This document shows positions 1 through 8,073 of a stretch of DNA of 40,009 bases, piece after piece. Source of the stretch: Lachnospiraceae bacterium (GTDB lineage Bacteria; Bacillota; Clostridia; Lachnospirales; Lachnospiraceae); NCBI GenBank assembly GCA_017518185.1, contig JAFWWB010000056.1, positions 1-40,009 of the forward strand, read 5' to 3'. The notes below the pieces were generated by a model. It did not search any database. It had not been told where the DNA came from and saw only the letters and a list, made by a program, of their open reading frames with translations. Position 1 is the stretch's first letter, and every line of letters starts with the position of its first letter. A program made the translations under genes and the position numbers.

Positions 1-1114
1 CCTCCTGCATATCCTTTATCTCCACGCCGTCCTTTGCGATTACCTGGATTATGGGCAGATCGAACTTCTTTGCGAAGGCAAAGTCCCTGTCGTCATGGGC
101 GGGCACGCACATGATGGCGCCGGTACCGTAATCGGCAAGTACATAATCGGAAAGCCAGATAGGCACCTTTGCCCCGTTCATCGGGTTGATGGCATAGCTT
201 CCGGTGAACACGCCGGTCTTTTCCTTATCCTGAAGACGGTCCACATTCGACTTTGTGGAAGCCTTATAAATGTAATCCTCTACAGCCGCGCGGGTCTCAT
301 CGGTAGCAAGGCCCTTCGCCAGCTTATGCTCGGGAGCAAGCACCATGAAGGTGGCTCCGTAAAGGGTATCGGGTCTGGTGGTATATACGGTGATGGCCTC
401 GTCGCGGCCGTCGATCTTAAACTCCACCTCGGCGCCGTAGGAACGGCCTATCCACTCGGTCTGCATCTTCTTGACCTTCTCGGGCCAGTCCAGCTTGTCG
501 AGATCGTCCAGAAGCCTGTCGGCATAGGCAGTGATCTTAAGCATCCACTGCTTAAGGTTCTTCTTTGTAACCTCGGTATGGCAGCGCTCGCACTTGCCGT
601 CCACGACCTCCTCATTTGCAAGGCCGGTCTTACAGGAAGGACACCAGTTGATGGGCATCTCCTTCTCATAGGCAAGGCCCTTCTCGAACATCTTGACGAA
701 TATCCACTGGGTCCATCTGTAGAATTCGGGATCGGTGGTGTTCACCTCCCTGTCCCAGTCATATATGGCCGCGATCTGTTTGATCTGGCGCTTGATATTT
801 GCCACATTCGAAGCGGTGGACACCGCAGGATGCACACCGTTCTTTATGGCGTAGTTCTCCGCCGGAAGGCCGAAGGCATCCCAGCCCATGGGATGAATGA
901 GGTAATAGCCGTTCAGCAGCTTGTAGCGGCTCCATACGTCGCTTATGACATAGCCCCTCCAGTGACCCACGTGAAGGCCGGATCCCGAAGGATAGGGGAA
1001 CATGTCGAGGCAGTAGTATTTGGGCTTTTTGCCGTCATCCACGTTCACGGGATGCTCTTCCCAGTACTTCCTCCATTTCTCTTCTATTTCTCTGTGATTG
1101 TACTTAACAGCCAT
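1..1114 (-). CDS. leuS: Leucyl-tRNA synthetase, N-terminal part (cut by window edge)
   Basis: Class I aminoacyl-tRNA synthetase that charges tRNA-Leu in the cytoplasm. About 371 codons are visible, reading left from ATG at 1114. The HIGH-type signature appears as a [13 protein letters not shown] run followed by [14 protein letters not shown], both typical of bacterial LeuS, then a Zn-ribbon (NWCPSCKTG, then CERCH) at the start of the editing insertion, and [11 protein letters not shown] in the editing domain. The KMSKS half lies outside the window. The start is supported by AGAGGATGAG upstream and by the normal LeuS N-terminus ([14 protein letters not shown]). It has its own promoter at 1176-1205, separated from the upstream cyclase gene by a terminator. 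No T-box leader is present between promoter and start, which leaves only about 55 nt. Confidence 0.95.
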   Translation of the reverse strand, partial: MAVKYNHREIEEKWRKYWEEHPVNVDDGKKPKYYCLDMFPYPSGSGLHVGHWRGYVISDVWSRYKLLNGYYLIHPMGWDAFGLPAENYAIKNGVHPAVSTASNVANIKRQIKQIAAIYDWDREVNTTDPEFYRWTQWIFVKMFEKGLAYEKEMPINWCPSCKTGLANEEVVDGKCERCHTEVTKKNLKQWMLKITAYADRLLDDLDKLDWPEKVKKMQTEWIGRSYGAEVEFKIDGRDEAITVYTTRPDTLYGATFMVLAPEHKLAKGLATDETRAAVEDYIYKASTKSNVDRLQDKEKTGVFTGSYAINPMNGAKVPIWLSDYVLADYGTGAIMCVPAHDDRDFAFAKKFDLPIIQVIAKDGVEIKDMQE

Positions 1115-1144
1115 TTTCTCATCCTCTTTTTTCTACATAATAAT

Positions 1145-1174
1145 AGAACCGTATGTACGGGTACATACGGCTCT
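1145..1174. promoter_or_regulatory. Long palindrome at the leuS transcription start
   Basis: A 14-bp inverted repeat with a 2-bp centre: CCGTATGTAC, GG, GTACATACGG, extended outward by AGAA/CTCT with one G:T mismatch. It begins at about +1 of the leuS promoter and occupies most of the short leader. As DNA it could be a repressor operator; as RNA it would be a strong 5' hairpin. Flanking ATAATAAT/ATTATTAT tracts could lengthen the stem. I do not recognise the site as belonging to a known regulator. Confidence 0.7.
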
Positions 1175-1175
1175 A

Positions 1176-1205
1176 ATTATATTATTATTGGTAGCAGCTT
1201 GTCAA
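1176..1205 (-). promoter_or_regulatory. Consensus sigma-A promoter of leuS
   Basis: On the minus strand TTGACA (1205-1200) and TATAAT (1181-1176) are both perfect consensus hexamers with an 18-bp spacer. The start point would fall near 1169, giving a leader of about 55 nt before the leuS ATG. Confidence 0.85.
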
Positions 1206-1260
1206 ATACAATCGAATCAAGCCCTCCCCCTGGGGGGCGCTGCGTGCCTTTTTATACAGC

Positions 1261-1298
1261 AAAACCGCCGGAGTGGGTTCTGATCCCACAGCTCCGGC
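1261..1298 (-). terminator. Rho-independent terminator after the diguanylate cyclase gene
   Basis: On the minus strand the stem GCCGGAG...CTCCGGC, with inner TGGG/CCCA pairing, is followed by GGTTTTGC. It starts about 25 nt past the stop of the 1323-2687 gene and closes the EF-G-like/EAL/GGDEF operon before leuS. Confidence 0.75.
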
Positions 1299-1322
1299 AG
1301 TACAGGTGTTTCTTCGGAATAT

Positions 1323-2687
1323 TTATCTCGTTCTCAGTACCAGCTCCATCATCCTTCCGAAATACAGAAGATCCGAGATATCCGATTCGGATGGTCTGTT
1401 TGAGCTGTTCTGGTAGTTCATGAATATCACGTATCCGGGAATACGGGACTCCGTCATATGGTACATCAGGTAAAAACGGAGCTTGTTCGCCTCCATATAA
1501 TCCCGTACCACGGTCTTTTTCAGATCCGTATAGGTTTCCGTTGCCTGCAGCAGCATGTTATTTTCGTTGTACATATCCTGCGGGACTTCACTCAGGAAGG
1601 GGAAGGAACGCAGGAATATCTTCGAACCGCTTTCCACGCTGTCATCACGGCATACACCATAGTGGGATTCGGTATTGTTCTCGTTGATCACATGGATCTC
1701 GTCCATATTGTAGGCGTTCAGCATATCCGTGAGCGCCACGTCTACATTGGTCTTATCCGACATCAGGAATTTATCCATCAGATCGAGCATCAGGCTTTTC
1801 TTCTCTTTCTCGGTATATACATGCCTGGGCGCAGCTGCCTGTATGTCTTCCTCCTTGCCGCGTATGGCTGCATGGACCTCGGGAGTATATATGACATATC
1901 TGTTCCTGCCCTTTTCCTTTGCACGGTAGAGCAGCTTATCTGTCAGTGTGAAGAGCTCCTCATAATCATCCGAATAATCGGGATACAGCGTAACGCCAAC
2001 GGATAAGGTGATATGCAGGGCATCCTCCATGGCAGCGTACTTCTGCTCCACGGAATCCTTCAGCTCGTTCATTATCTCACGAAGCCTGGGGCGCTGGTTG
2101 ACCTTATCCAGGACTATCATGAACTCATCACCGCCGATGCGGCCGACCCGTCCGTTGGAACCGATTATGTCGCGTATCATATGCGCCACATCGATGATCA
2201 CCTCGTCGCCCTTTTTATGTCCCAGGGTATCGTTGACTCTTTTGAAATGATCGATATCCACCAGTGCAAAATAGAAGCCCTTTCCCGGCTCTTCCACCAT
2301 TTTCTGTGCATATCCGGTGATGGTCTCCTTATTCAAAAGCCCTGTCATCACATCAAAGGATGCAGACGGGCCCACACTCTTAAAGGACTGGATATCAGAC
2401 AGTTCAGCTATTATCTGCTTGCTGTCATCGTCTGTTTTCTGTATATTTGCGGCTATCCAGTTCAGTTTTCCTCTGGCCGTACGTATACGGAAGCAGCAGA
2501 GATTGCCGCTGCCGGGCTCCAGCGCGAACAGCGTATTCTTCATAAGGAGAAGATCCTGGGGCGGGATCACGTCATCCATGCAGCGCGGCATAGGCTGCCC
2601 CACATAATCAAAGAACTTAGGTTCTGCCTTGACAATGTTAAGCTGGTTATCGAGAAGCAGTTGAAATTTTTTCAGATCCTGATCCAT
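1323..2687 (-). CDS. Diguanylate cyclase (GGDEF) with PAS-like N-terminus and extra C-terminal domain
   Basis: Makes the second messenger c-di-GMP from two GTP. Residues about 1-105 look like a degenerate PAS sensor fold without a membrane segment, so the protein is cytosolic. The GGDEF domain starts at DVMTGLLNK (112-120), keeps the metal-binding VDIDHFKRVND (143-153) and the intact GGDEF signature (185-189), and ends near residue 275 with AKEKGRNRYVIY. The RxxD inhibitory site that normally precedes GGDEF is absent (the stretch is GSNGRVGR), so product inhibition is probably missing. Residues about 285-454 form a further domain, perhaps GAF-like, that I cannot name. Last gene of an operon, 43 bp after the GGDEF-EAL gene; ATG preceded by GAGGTG. 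Confidence 0.9.
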   Translation of the reverse strand: MDQDLKKFQLLLDNQLNIVKAEPKFFDYVGQPMPRCMDDVIPPQDLLLMKNTLFALEPGSGNLCCFRIRTARGKLNWIAANIQKTDDDSKQIIAELSDIQSFKSVGPSASFDVMTGLLNKETITGYAQKMVEEPGKGFYFALVDIDHFKRVNDTLGHKKGDEVIIDVAHMIRDIIGSNGRVGRIGGDEFMIVLDKVNQRPRLREIMNELKDSVEQKYAAMEDALHITLSVGVTLYPDYSDDYEELFTLTDKLLYRAKEKGRNRYVIYTPEVHAAIRGKEEDIQAAAPRHVYTEKEKKSLMLDLMDKFLMSDKTNVDVALTDMLNAYNMDEIHVINENNTESHYGVCRDDSVESGSKIFLRSFPFLSEVPQDMYNENNMLLQATETYTDLKKTVVRDYMEANKLRFYLMYHMTESRIPGYVIFMNYQNSSNRPSESDISDLLYFGRMMELVLRTR

Positions 2688-2730
2688 ACATACACCTCAA
2701 ACACTGATGCCTGACGGCTTTTACGATATA

Positions 2731-4785
2731 TTAAGCCGAATACTTTCTTTCGAAATCCCTTACAGGGATGGGCTTGGAGAAGTAGAAGCCCTGGAATACT
2801 CTGCAGCCAAGCCCGGAAAGCATGGAAAGCTGGCGCTCTGTCTCGACGCCTTCGGTGATAACACCCATGTCCAGATCCCTTGCCATGCTTATGATATGGT
2901 TGAGTATGACCTCAGCCCTCTTTTCCTGCTCTGTCTTTGCCAGAAAGGCCCGGTCGATCTTCAGCACATTGGCGTGCACATCCTTGAGCAGATTAAGCGA
3001 TGAATAGCCGCTGCCGAAATCATCTATCTCCACCATGAAACCGGCCTTCTGGAGCCTGTCTACAAGCTCAATGGCCGCATTTGGATCCGCCATGACCGCT
3101 GTCTCGGTGATCTCCAGATTAAGACGGTCCGGAGACACCCCGTATCTGGTGAGAAGATCAGTAAACTCCTTCTCTATATCCAGATTGGCTATATCCCTGG
3201 GTGAGATATTGACGGAAAGCCGCATTTTATCAAGCTTTGTCCCCGTCCAGTCACGGAGCTGCTTTACTGTCTGCTCCCAGATGTATTTATCCACTTCGTG
3301 GATCATATTCGCCTTCTCAAGGACACCGATGAACTTCTCGGGAGGGATGACTCCCTGCTCGGGATGTACCCAACGGGCCAGTGCCTCCGCGGAAAGCGGG
3401 CGCCCGAACCTGTCGTTCTGGGACTGCAGATATATGTGAAGCTGTCCCGTACGGATGGCTTCTTCTATGCTGTTTACTATCTCATTCTCATAAAGGGCGT
3501 TCAGTATGATGTCATTGCCGTATTCCGCAAAGCTAACGGGCCGGTCTCCCTTTATGGACTTCATAGCCATCTTGGCCCTGTCGCACATTATGGAGATATC
3601 ATCCCGACGGTACTTCATGGTATACATGCCGAACTGGAGATGGAGCTTATAGAGATTGTTACCGAAGCGGTCCGAAATATCCATGGCCTTTTTCCGGTAT
3701 CTGTCTTCGTCAAAATGCTCCGGCTCCGTGAGTATTATGAAATTATCGTTGAAGATCCTGCCGTACACATCCCCGTTGCCGGAAAGCTCCCTGCACATGG
3801 CGGCAACGGCCTTAAGCACCTCATTTCCCTTATCGATGCCGAAGAGCTGGTTGACCAGCTTGAAGTCCTTTATATTTATACGGATCAGCAGATGGGGAGA
3901 GTCATGACGCGCGAGATGCTCGGTAGCCTTTTCCTTAAAGCCCTCCCAGTTATATATGCCGGTGACATTATCCATAATGTCCCTGAAATGCGTGACCTCC
4001 GCGCCTGCCGCCAGGGGTGTTATGTCTGTAAAGGAAAAATAGCTGCCCAGAGGGCTGGAATCTGAATTTTTTATCTCGAAATACTGGACATCGACCGACT
4101 TTATCTCGCTGCCGTTGAAGAACTGCCTTACCCATCGGCCTCCCCGCTTTTCGTGCAGGTTTAAGTCTATCCAGCTGTCCAGAAAGGACTTCATCTCATC
4201 CAGGTCATTCTTGATCCTGAAAAGCCTGAATGCCGATTCATTGGAATAAATACAATCCCCTTTGGGGTTAAAACAGACCACGCCGGTGTCTGTCCGGTGT
4301 CCGGCGGCTTCAGTCAGTATACGTATGGCCTTTTCATTCTCAATGCTCTGGGCCTCGTATCCGAAACGTTCATCCGCCCTTTCGGAAGGTGCCGGCAGCA
4401 GTTCCTCACTGCTTATGGACTCATCCGACAAAACTTTTATGAACTCAAGACAGCAGGATCTTGCCCTGCCCTCCTCGTCCTTCATCATAACGGGAACGGA
4501 AACTATGCGGCAGGCATCGCCGTCAATGCTTTCCGTTTTCTCCTGTATGCGCCCGCTCATGGCTGCCTTATAGCTCGAGCAGTCCCAGCAGCGCTCCTCC
4601 CTGCCCCATACCTCATAACAGAAATCACACCCGGGGCCGGGCTGAAAAGCCCAATCCCGGATGTCTCCTTCAGCCTTGAGGACCCGGCACTCTCCCGGAT
4701 CCACAAGGCGGGTTATATCGTACAGCCCGGACACAGCGTCCATTATACTTTCGAGCTGTTTTGAGGTAAATATGGGTGTACTCAA
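2731..4785 (-). CDS. GGDEF-EAL protein: c-di-GMP phosphodiesterase with degenerate GGDEF and Cys-cluster sensor
   Basis: Predicted to hydrolyse c-di-GMP. The EAL domain (about 435-680) has every catalytic element I can check: EAL (467-469), N526, E558, the DDFGSGYSSL loop (588 on), K609, E645 and Q665. The GGDEF domain (about 270-430) has FNDNF where GGDEF should be (345-349), so it cannot be a cyclase and may only bind GTP. The N-terminus (about 10-120) carries four cysteines, C53, C56, C66 and C69, in a CxxC-x9-CxxC arrangement before a PAS-like region (about 150-260). This could bind Zn or an Fe-S cluster. No membrane segment. The start is TTG at 4785, two bases after the stop of the EF-G-like gene, with AAGGAAG inside that gene's end as ribosome-binding site: tight translational coupling. 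Confidence 0.9.
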   Translation of the reverse strand: MSTPIFTSKQLESIMDAVSGLYDITRLVDPGECRVLKAEGDIRDWAFQPGPGCDFCYEVWGREERCWDCSSYKAAMSGRIQEKTESIDGDACRIVSVPVMMKDEEGRARSCCLEFIKVLSDESISSEELLPAPSERADERFGYEAQSIENEKAIRILTEAAGHRTDTGVVCFNPKGDCIYSNESAFRLFRIKNDLDEMKSFLDSWIDLNLHEKRGGRWVRQFFNGSEIKSVDVQYFEIKNSDSSPLGSYFSFTDITPLAAGAEVTHFRDIMDNVTGIYNWEGFKEKATEHLARHDSPHLLIRINIKDFKLVNQLFGIDKGNEVLKAVAAMCRELSGNGDVYGRIFNDNFIILTEPEHFDEDRYRKKAMDISDRFGNNLYKLHLQFGMYTMKYRRDDISIMCDRAKMAMKSIKGDRPVSFAEYGNDIILNALYENEIVNSIEEAIRTGQLHIYLQSQNDRFGRPLSAEALARWVHPEQGVIPPEKFIGVLEKANMIHEVDKYIWEQTVKQLRDWTGTKLDKMRLSVNISPRDIANLDIEKEFTDLLTRYGVSPDRLNLEITETAVMADPNAAIELVDRLQKAGFMVEIDDFGSGYSSLNLLKDVHANVLKIDRAFLAKTEQEKRAEVILNHIISMARDLDMGVITEGVETERQLSMLSGLGCRVFQGFYFSKPIPVRDFERKYSA

Positions 4786-4787
4786 GA

Positions 4788-6881
4788 TCAGTCTTCCTTG
4801 TTATTCTCCGCGACTGCGTCAGCTCTTGCGGCAACCTCCTTCTCCTGTACATCGGAGGGTGCCTGCTCGTAACGCACGAATTCATAGGAATAATCACCGC
4901 GGCCGCCCGTCATGGAACGGAGCACGGTATTGTAGCCGTAGAGGCAGCTCATGGGGATCTCGGCTTCAACGGTCTGCTTGCCGGCCCCCGTAGGGTTCAT
5001 GCCCAGGACGCGGCCGCGGCGCTTGTTGAGGTCGCCCATAACATCGCCGGTGAACTGGTCGGGAACCACCACTTTAAGAGTAGCGATAGGCTCCAGCAGA
5101 ACGGGCCCGGCTTCCATGAAACCTTTCTTGAAGGCCTGGATGGTCGCCATCTTGAAGGCCATTTCCGAAGAGTCTACGGGGTGATAGGATCCGTCGTAAA
5201 GTATGCCCTTAACGCCTACGACGGGATATGCTGCAAGAGGTCCCCTGAGAACCGATTCCTGCATACCCTTTTCCACTGCGGGGAAGTAGTTCTTCGGAAC
5301 GGATCCGCCGACCACTTCCTGCTCAAATACATAAGGTGTCTCAAGGTCGCCGCTGGGCTCGAAGCGCATCTTAACATGTCCGTACTGGCCGTGGCCGCCG
5401 GACTGCTTCTTATACTTGTATTCCACGTCGCTCTTCTTCTTTATGGTCTCCTTATAAGCGATCTTGGGCTGAACCAGCTCTATCTCAACCTTATACTCCT
5501 CCTTGAGCCTGGAGGCGATGACATCGAGATGCAGGTCTCCCATGCCGTAGAGCAGAGTCTGGCGGTTCTCACCGTCATTCACCACCTTCATGGTCTGGTC
5601 CTCATGCCCTATCTTCTGAAGAGCCTGGGAAAGCTTGTCGATATCAGCCTTGTTCTTGGCCTTATAGCGCATGTAGGTATAAGGCTTGGAAAGCTCGGCC
5701 TTACCGTATTCAATGGTATTTGCCTTGGTGGAGAGCGTATTGCCTGTCCTGGCGGCAGTAAGCTTTGCTAGGGCGCCTATATCGCCTGCATGAAGCTCCT
5801 TTACCTCGGTAGCCTTGCCGCCCGTGAGGATGTAGAGCTTGCTTATCTTCTCTTCTATGTCCTTATCCTTATTGTAGATCATGTCGTCGGGCTTGAAAAC
5901 GCCGCTCATTATCTTGATAAGGGAGTACTTGCCGATGAAAGGATCCACGATGGTCTTCCTGATGTAGGCGCTCTTTGCCTTTGAGAAATCGTAATCTGCC
6001 TGGAATATCTCATTGTTCTTAAGGGAAATGCCGGCCACCTTCTTGTTGAGAGGGCTGGGCATGAGCTTGACTATATCATCCAGCAGGGCGTAGGTACCCT
6101 GGCAGAGTATATTGGAACCCATGGAGATGGGAACTATATCGCAGGAGTTAACGGAGATCTTGAGAGCTGCACGGACCTCATCCTCGGAGAAGGTCTCGCC
6201 GCCGAAATACCTGTCCATCATATCCTCACTGGTCTCGGCCACGGCCTCCATAAGGGAATCGTGATAGGTTTCAAGATATTCCTTACTGTAATCCGGCATA
6301 TCCATGTCAGTGACATCCTTGCCCTGCCACTTCTGGGCCTTCTGGCTTATAACGTTCACATAGCCCACGAATTTCTCATTCTCACGGATGGGGAAATGAA
6401 GGGGCGCAATCTTCTTGCCGTATTTTTCTGTAAGGTCATCCACCACCTTACGGAAGGATGCGTTGTCCACGTCCATATCGGTGACATAGAACATACGGGG
6501 GAGCTTGTTCTTTTCGCAGAGATCCCACGCTCTCTCGGTGCCGGCTTCAACGCCCGCCTTGCCGGATACGACGATAACCGCCGCGTCCGCTGCCGATGCA
6601 GCTTCTTCAGCCTCTCCTACGAAATCGAACATACCGGGAGTATCCAGTATATTGATCTTGCAGCCTTCCCACTCCAGGGGGATCACAGACGCAGATATGG
6701 ATATCTGGCGCTTCTGCTCCTCCTTGCCGTAATCGGAAATGGTATTCTTGTCTTCCGTGCGGCCCATACGGGATGTAAGCCCCGCCAGATAAGCCATGGA
6801 CTCCGCAAGTGCGGTCTTTCCGGCACCGCTGTGCCCCAGTAATACCACGTTCCTGATCTTGTCAGTAGTATAGACGTTCAT
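4788..6881 (-). CDS. Elongation factor G-like GTPase (EF-G2 type)
   Basis: Paralogue of translation elongation factor G, 697 residues, with the five-domain EF-G layout (G domain, then the KQSGGHGQYGHVKMRF-type domain IV and a C-terminal domain V). G1 is GHSGAGKT (16-23), the effector region includes SDYGKEEQKRQISI, and G3 is DTPG (80-83). The guanine-specificity motif G4, normally NKxD, reads TDMD (134-137), so base recognition may be altered. Start chosen at ATG 6881, where GGAGG sits 8 nt upstream and the protein begins MNVYTTDKIRNV; an in-frame start 20 codons earlier gives a non-family tail. Own promoter at 6970-6998 with a TGCACAA repeat in the leader. First gene of the operon with the EAL and GGDEF genes. 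Whether it acts in translocation, ribosome rescue or protection is not shown by sequence. Confidence 0.9.
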   Translation of the reverse strand: MNVYTTDKIRNVVLLGHSGAGKTALAESMAYLAGLTSRMGRTEDKNTISDYGKEEQKRQISISASVIPLEWEGCKINILDTPGMFDFVGEAEEAASAADAAVIVVSGKAGVEAGTERAWDLCEKNKLPRMFYVTDMDVDNASFRKVVDDLTEKYGKKIAPLHFPIRENEKFVGYVNVISQKAQKWQGKDVTDMDMPDYSKEYLETYHDSLMEAVAETSEDMMDRYFGGETFSEDEVRAALKISVNSCDIVPISMGSNILCQGTYALLDDIVKLMPSPLNKKVAGISLKNNEIFQADYDFSKAKSAYIRKTIVDPFIGKYSLIKIMSGVFKPDDMIYNKDKDIEEKISKLYILTGGKATEVKELHAGDIGALAKLTAARTGNTLSTKANTIEYGKAELSKPYTYMRYKAKNKADIDKLSQALQKIGHEDQTMKVVNDGENRQTLLYGMGDLHLDVIASRLKEEYKVEIELVQPKIAYKETIKKKSDVEYKYKKQSGGHGQYGHVKMRFEPSGDLETPYVFEQEVVGGSVPKNYFPAVEKGMQESVLRGPLAAYPVVGVKGILYDGSYHPVDSSEMAFKMATIQAFKKGFMEAGPVLLEPIATLKVVVPDQFTGDVMGDLNKRRGRVLGMNPTGAGKQTVEAEIPMSCLYGYNTVLRSMTGGRGDYSYEFVRYEQAPSDVQEKEVAARADAVAENNKED

Positions 6882-6906
6882 CCCGTAACCTCCAAAATGT
6901 ATTATT

Positions 6907-6951
6907 TTGTGCAGCATTTTTGTATATCTTGCACAAATCACGACTTGTGCA
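6907..6951. promoter_or_regulatory. Three TTGTGCA/TGCACAA half-sites between efg2 and tyrA
   Basis: The 7-mer TTGTGCA occurs at 6907-6913 and 6945-6951 and its complement TGCACAA at 6930-6936. The latter two form an inverted repeat with an 8-bp centre. All lie in the transcribed leader of the EF-G-like gene, so they may be an operator for a dimeric regulator or an RNA hairpin. Regulator unknown. Confidence 0.5.
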
Positions 6952-6969
6952 CCCGCACATTTATGGATA

Positions 6970-6998
6970 TTTTATCAGAGTATTCATATTAAGGCAAG
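6970..6998 (-). promoter_or_regulatory. Promoter of the EF-G-like/EAL/GGDEF operon
   Basis: Minus strand TTGCCT (6998-6993), 17-bp spacer, TAAAAT (6975-6970). Start point near 6963, giving an 82-nt leader. Confidence 0.6.
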
Positions 6999-7014
6999 CT
7001 GTTTTTTCGGTTCT

Positions 7015-7042
7015 TGTCCCATTCCTGCAAATAAGCTATAAT
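7015..7042 (+). promoter_or_regulatory. Promoter of tyrA
   Basis: TTGTCC (7015-7020), 16-bp spacer, TATAAT (7037-7042), with the ATG about 30 bp downstream. Diverges from the EF-G-like operon promoter, the two -35 boxes being under 20 bp apart. Confidence 0.65.
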
Positions 7043-7072
7043 GATATCGATAAAACCAGAAAGGCTGAAATA

Positions 7073-7924
7073 ATGAACGATAAGAAAATATTTTTCATAG
7101 GCCTGGGCCTGATCGGTGGCTCGGTTGCTAAGGGACTCCGGATGCTCTATCCCGGAGCCCGCATCACTGCATGGACCAGACACAGGGACCGTATCGAAGC
7201 GGCTGTTTCCGACGGGACCCTCAATGATATCGAGACGGATATGATAAAAGCTGCGTCAGATGCTGATGTGATCTACCTATGCGCCCCCACTGTCCGGAAT
7301 ATCGAAAATCTCAGGGCCATCGCTCCTCATATACGCCCCGATGCCCTGATAACGGACGTAGGCTCGGTCAAGAGCGATATCTCGGCCTGCGCTGAGGAGC
7401 TGAAGCTCTCAAAACAGTTCCTGGGCGGACATCCTATGTGCGGCAAGGAAAAAGTGGGCTATGAATACGCCGACGCCGCTCTTCTGAAAAACGCATATTA
7501 TATACTGACGCCTTCAAAAGAAACGGAGCAGCGCCATATCGATATGATGACTTCAGTTGTAAAAGCCCTGGGAGCCATACCCAAGCTGGCGGAACCCGCC
7601 TATCATGATCTGGCGGCTGCCGCGATCAGCCACGTTCCGCATCTGGCCGCGGCCGGTCTCGTAGAGCTGGTACGTACCAATGACAACGGCGACGGCTTCA
7701 TGAGGACCATAGCCGCCGGCGGCTTTAAGGATACCACACGTATCGCTTCCTCCGATCCCGCCATGTGGGAGAACATCTGCCGCAGCAATACCGAAAGCAT
7801 CCACCTTATGCTGCGCAAGTTCATAGACATACTGGAGAACACCGATAAAGATCTGATTGAGGGAAATTTTGACAGGATAAACGCGCTCTTTGCCGAAAAC
7901 GGCCCTTACAGGTTGACCATGTAA
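7073..7924 (+). CDS. tyrA: Prephenate dehydrogenase
   Basis: NAD(P)-dependent oxidative decarboxylation of prephenate to 4-hydroxyphenylpyruvate in tyrosine synthesis; cytoplasmic. 283 residues. The Rossmann nucleotide-binding loop GLGLIGGSVA is at about residues 9-18, followed by TDVGSVK and the family signature GGHPMCGKEKVGYEYA around 118-133, and a helical C-terminal half with HDLAAAAISHVPH. There is no C-terminal ACT regulatory domain, so tyrosine feedback through that domain is not expected. Start at ATG 7073: upstream in-frame codons belong to the promoter region, and the family begins right before the Rossmann strand. It stands alone on the plus strand with its own promoter; aromatic-pathway partners are not in the window. 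Confidence 0.93.
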   Translation: MNDKKIFFIGLGLIGGSVAKGLRMLYPGARITAWTRHRDRIEAAVSDGTLNDIETDMIKAASDADVIYLCAPTVRNIENLRAIAPHIRPDALITDVGSVKSDISACAEELKLSKQFLGGHPMCGKEKVGYEYADAALLKNAYYILTPSKETEQRHIDMMTSVVKALGAIPKLAEPAYHDLAAAAISHVPHLAAAGLVELVRTNDNGDGFMRTIAAGGFKDTTRIASSDPAMWENICRSNTESIHLMLRKFIDILENTDKDLIEGNFDRINALFAENGPYRLTM

Positions 7925-7983
7925 AGCAGCGGCTTTTCGAGGTTGTATGCTAAAAAATCAGGAAAGCAAGCTTTTTTACTGTC

Positions 7984-8012
7984 TTGATGCGGCTTACATA
8001 ATATGATATAAT
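7984..8012 (+). promoter_or_regulatory. Promoter of the pyrE-like gene
   Basis: TTGATG (7984-7989), 17-bp spacer, TATAAT (8007-8012). The start point would be near 8019, leaving a leader of about 55 nt that contains a hairpin at 8026-8047. Confidence 0.7.
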
Positions 8013-8025
8013 AATTATGTTTAGT

Positions 8026-8047
8026 GCGGGATCCGTGACGGTCCCGT
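8026..8047 (+). other. 5' leader hairpin of the pyrE-like transcript
   Basis: CGGGA (8027-8031) pairs with TCCCG (8042-8046), with an inner CCG/CGG pair and a small loop. It starts within about ten nt of the predicted transcript end and lies 14 nt upstream of the GGGGG ribosome-binding site. There is no U-tract after it, so it is not a terminator; it may stabilise the mRNA 5' end. Confidence 0.45.
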
Positions 8048-8073
8048 ATAATAAGATCAAGGGGGTTACAGAG

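Noticed and set aside
95-1423. 442-codon plus-strand open frame
   Set aside because: It is the antisense shadow of leuS (codon-position bias of a GC-rich gene) and has no family match or ribosome-binding site.
4776-5771. 331-codon plus-strand open frame
   Set aside because: Antisense to the EF-G-like gene; the translation is Leu/His/Gly-rich nonsense typical of such shadows.
7925-7980. Terminator after tyrA
   Set aside because: Only a tiny AAAGC/GCTTT stem before a T-run near 7964-7978; too weak to claim.
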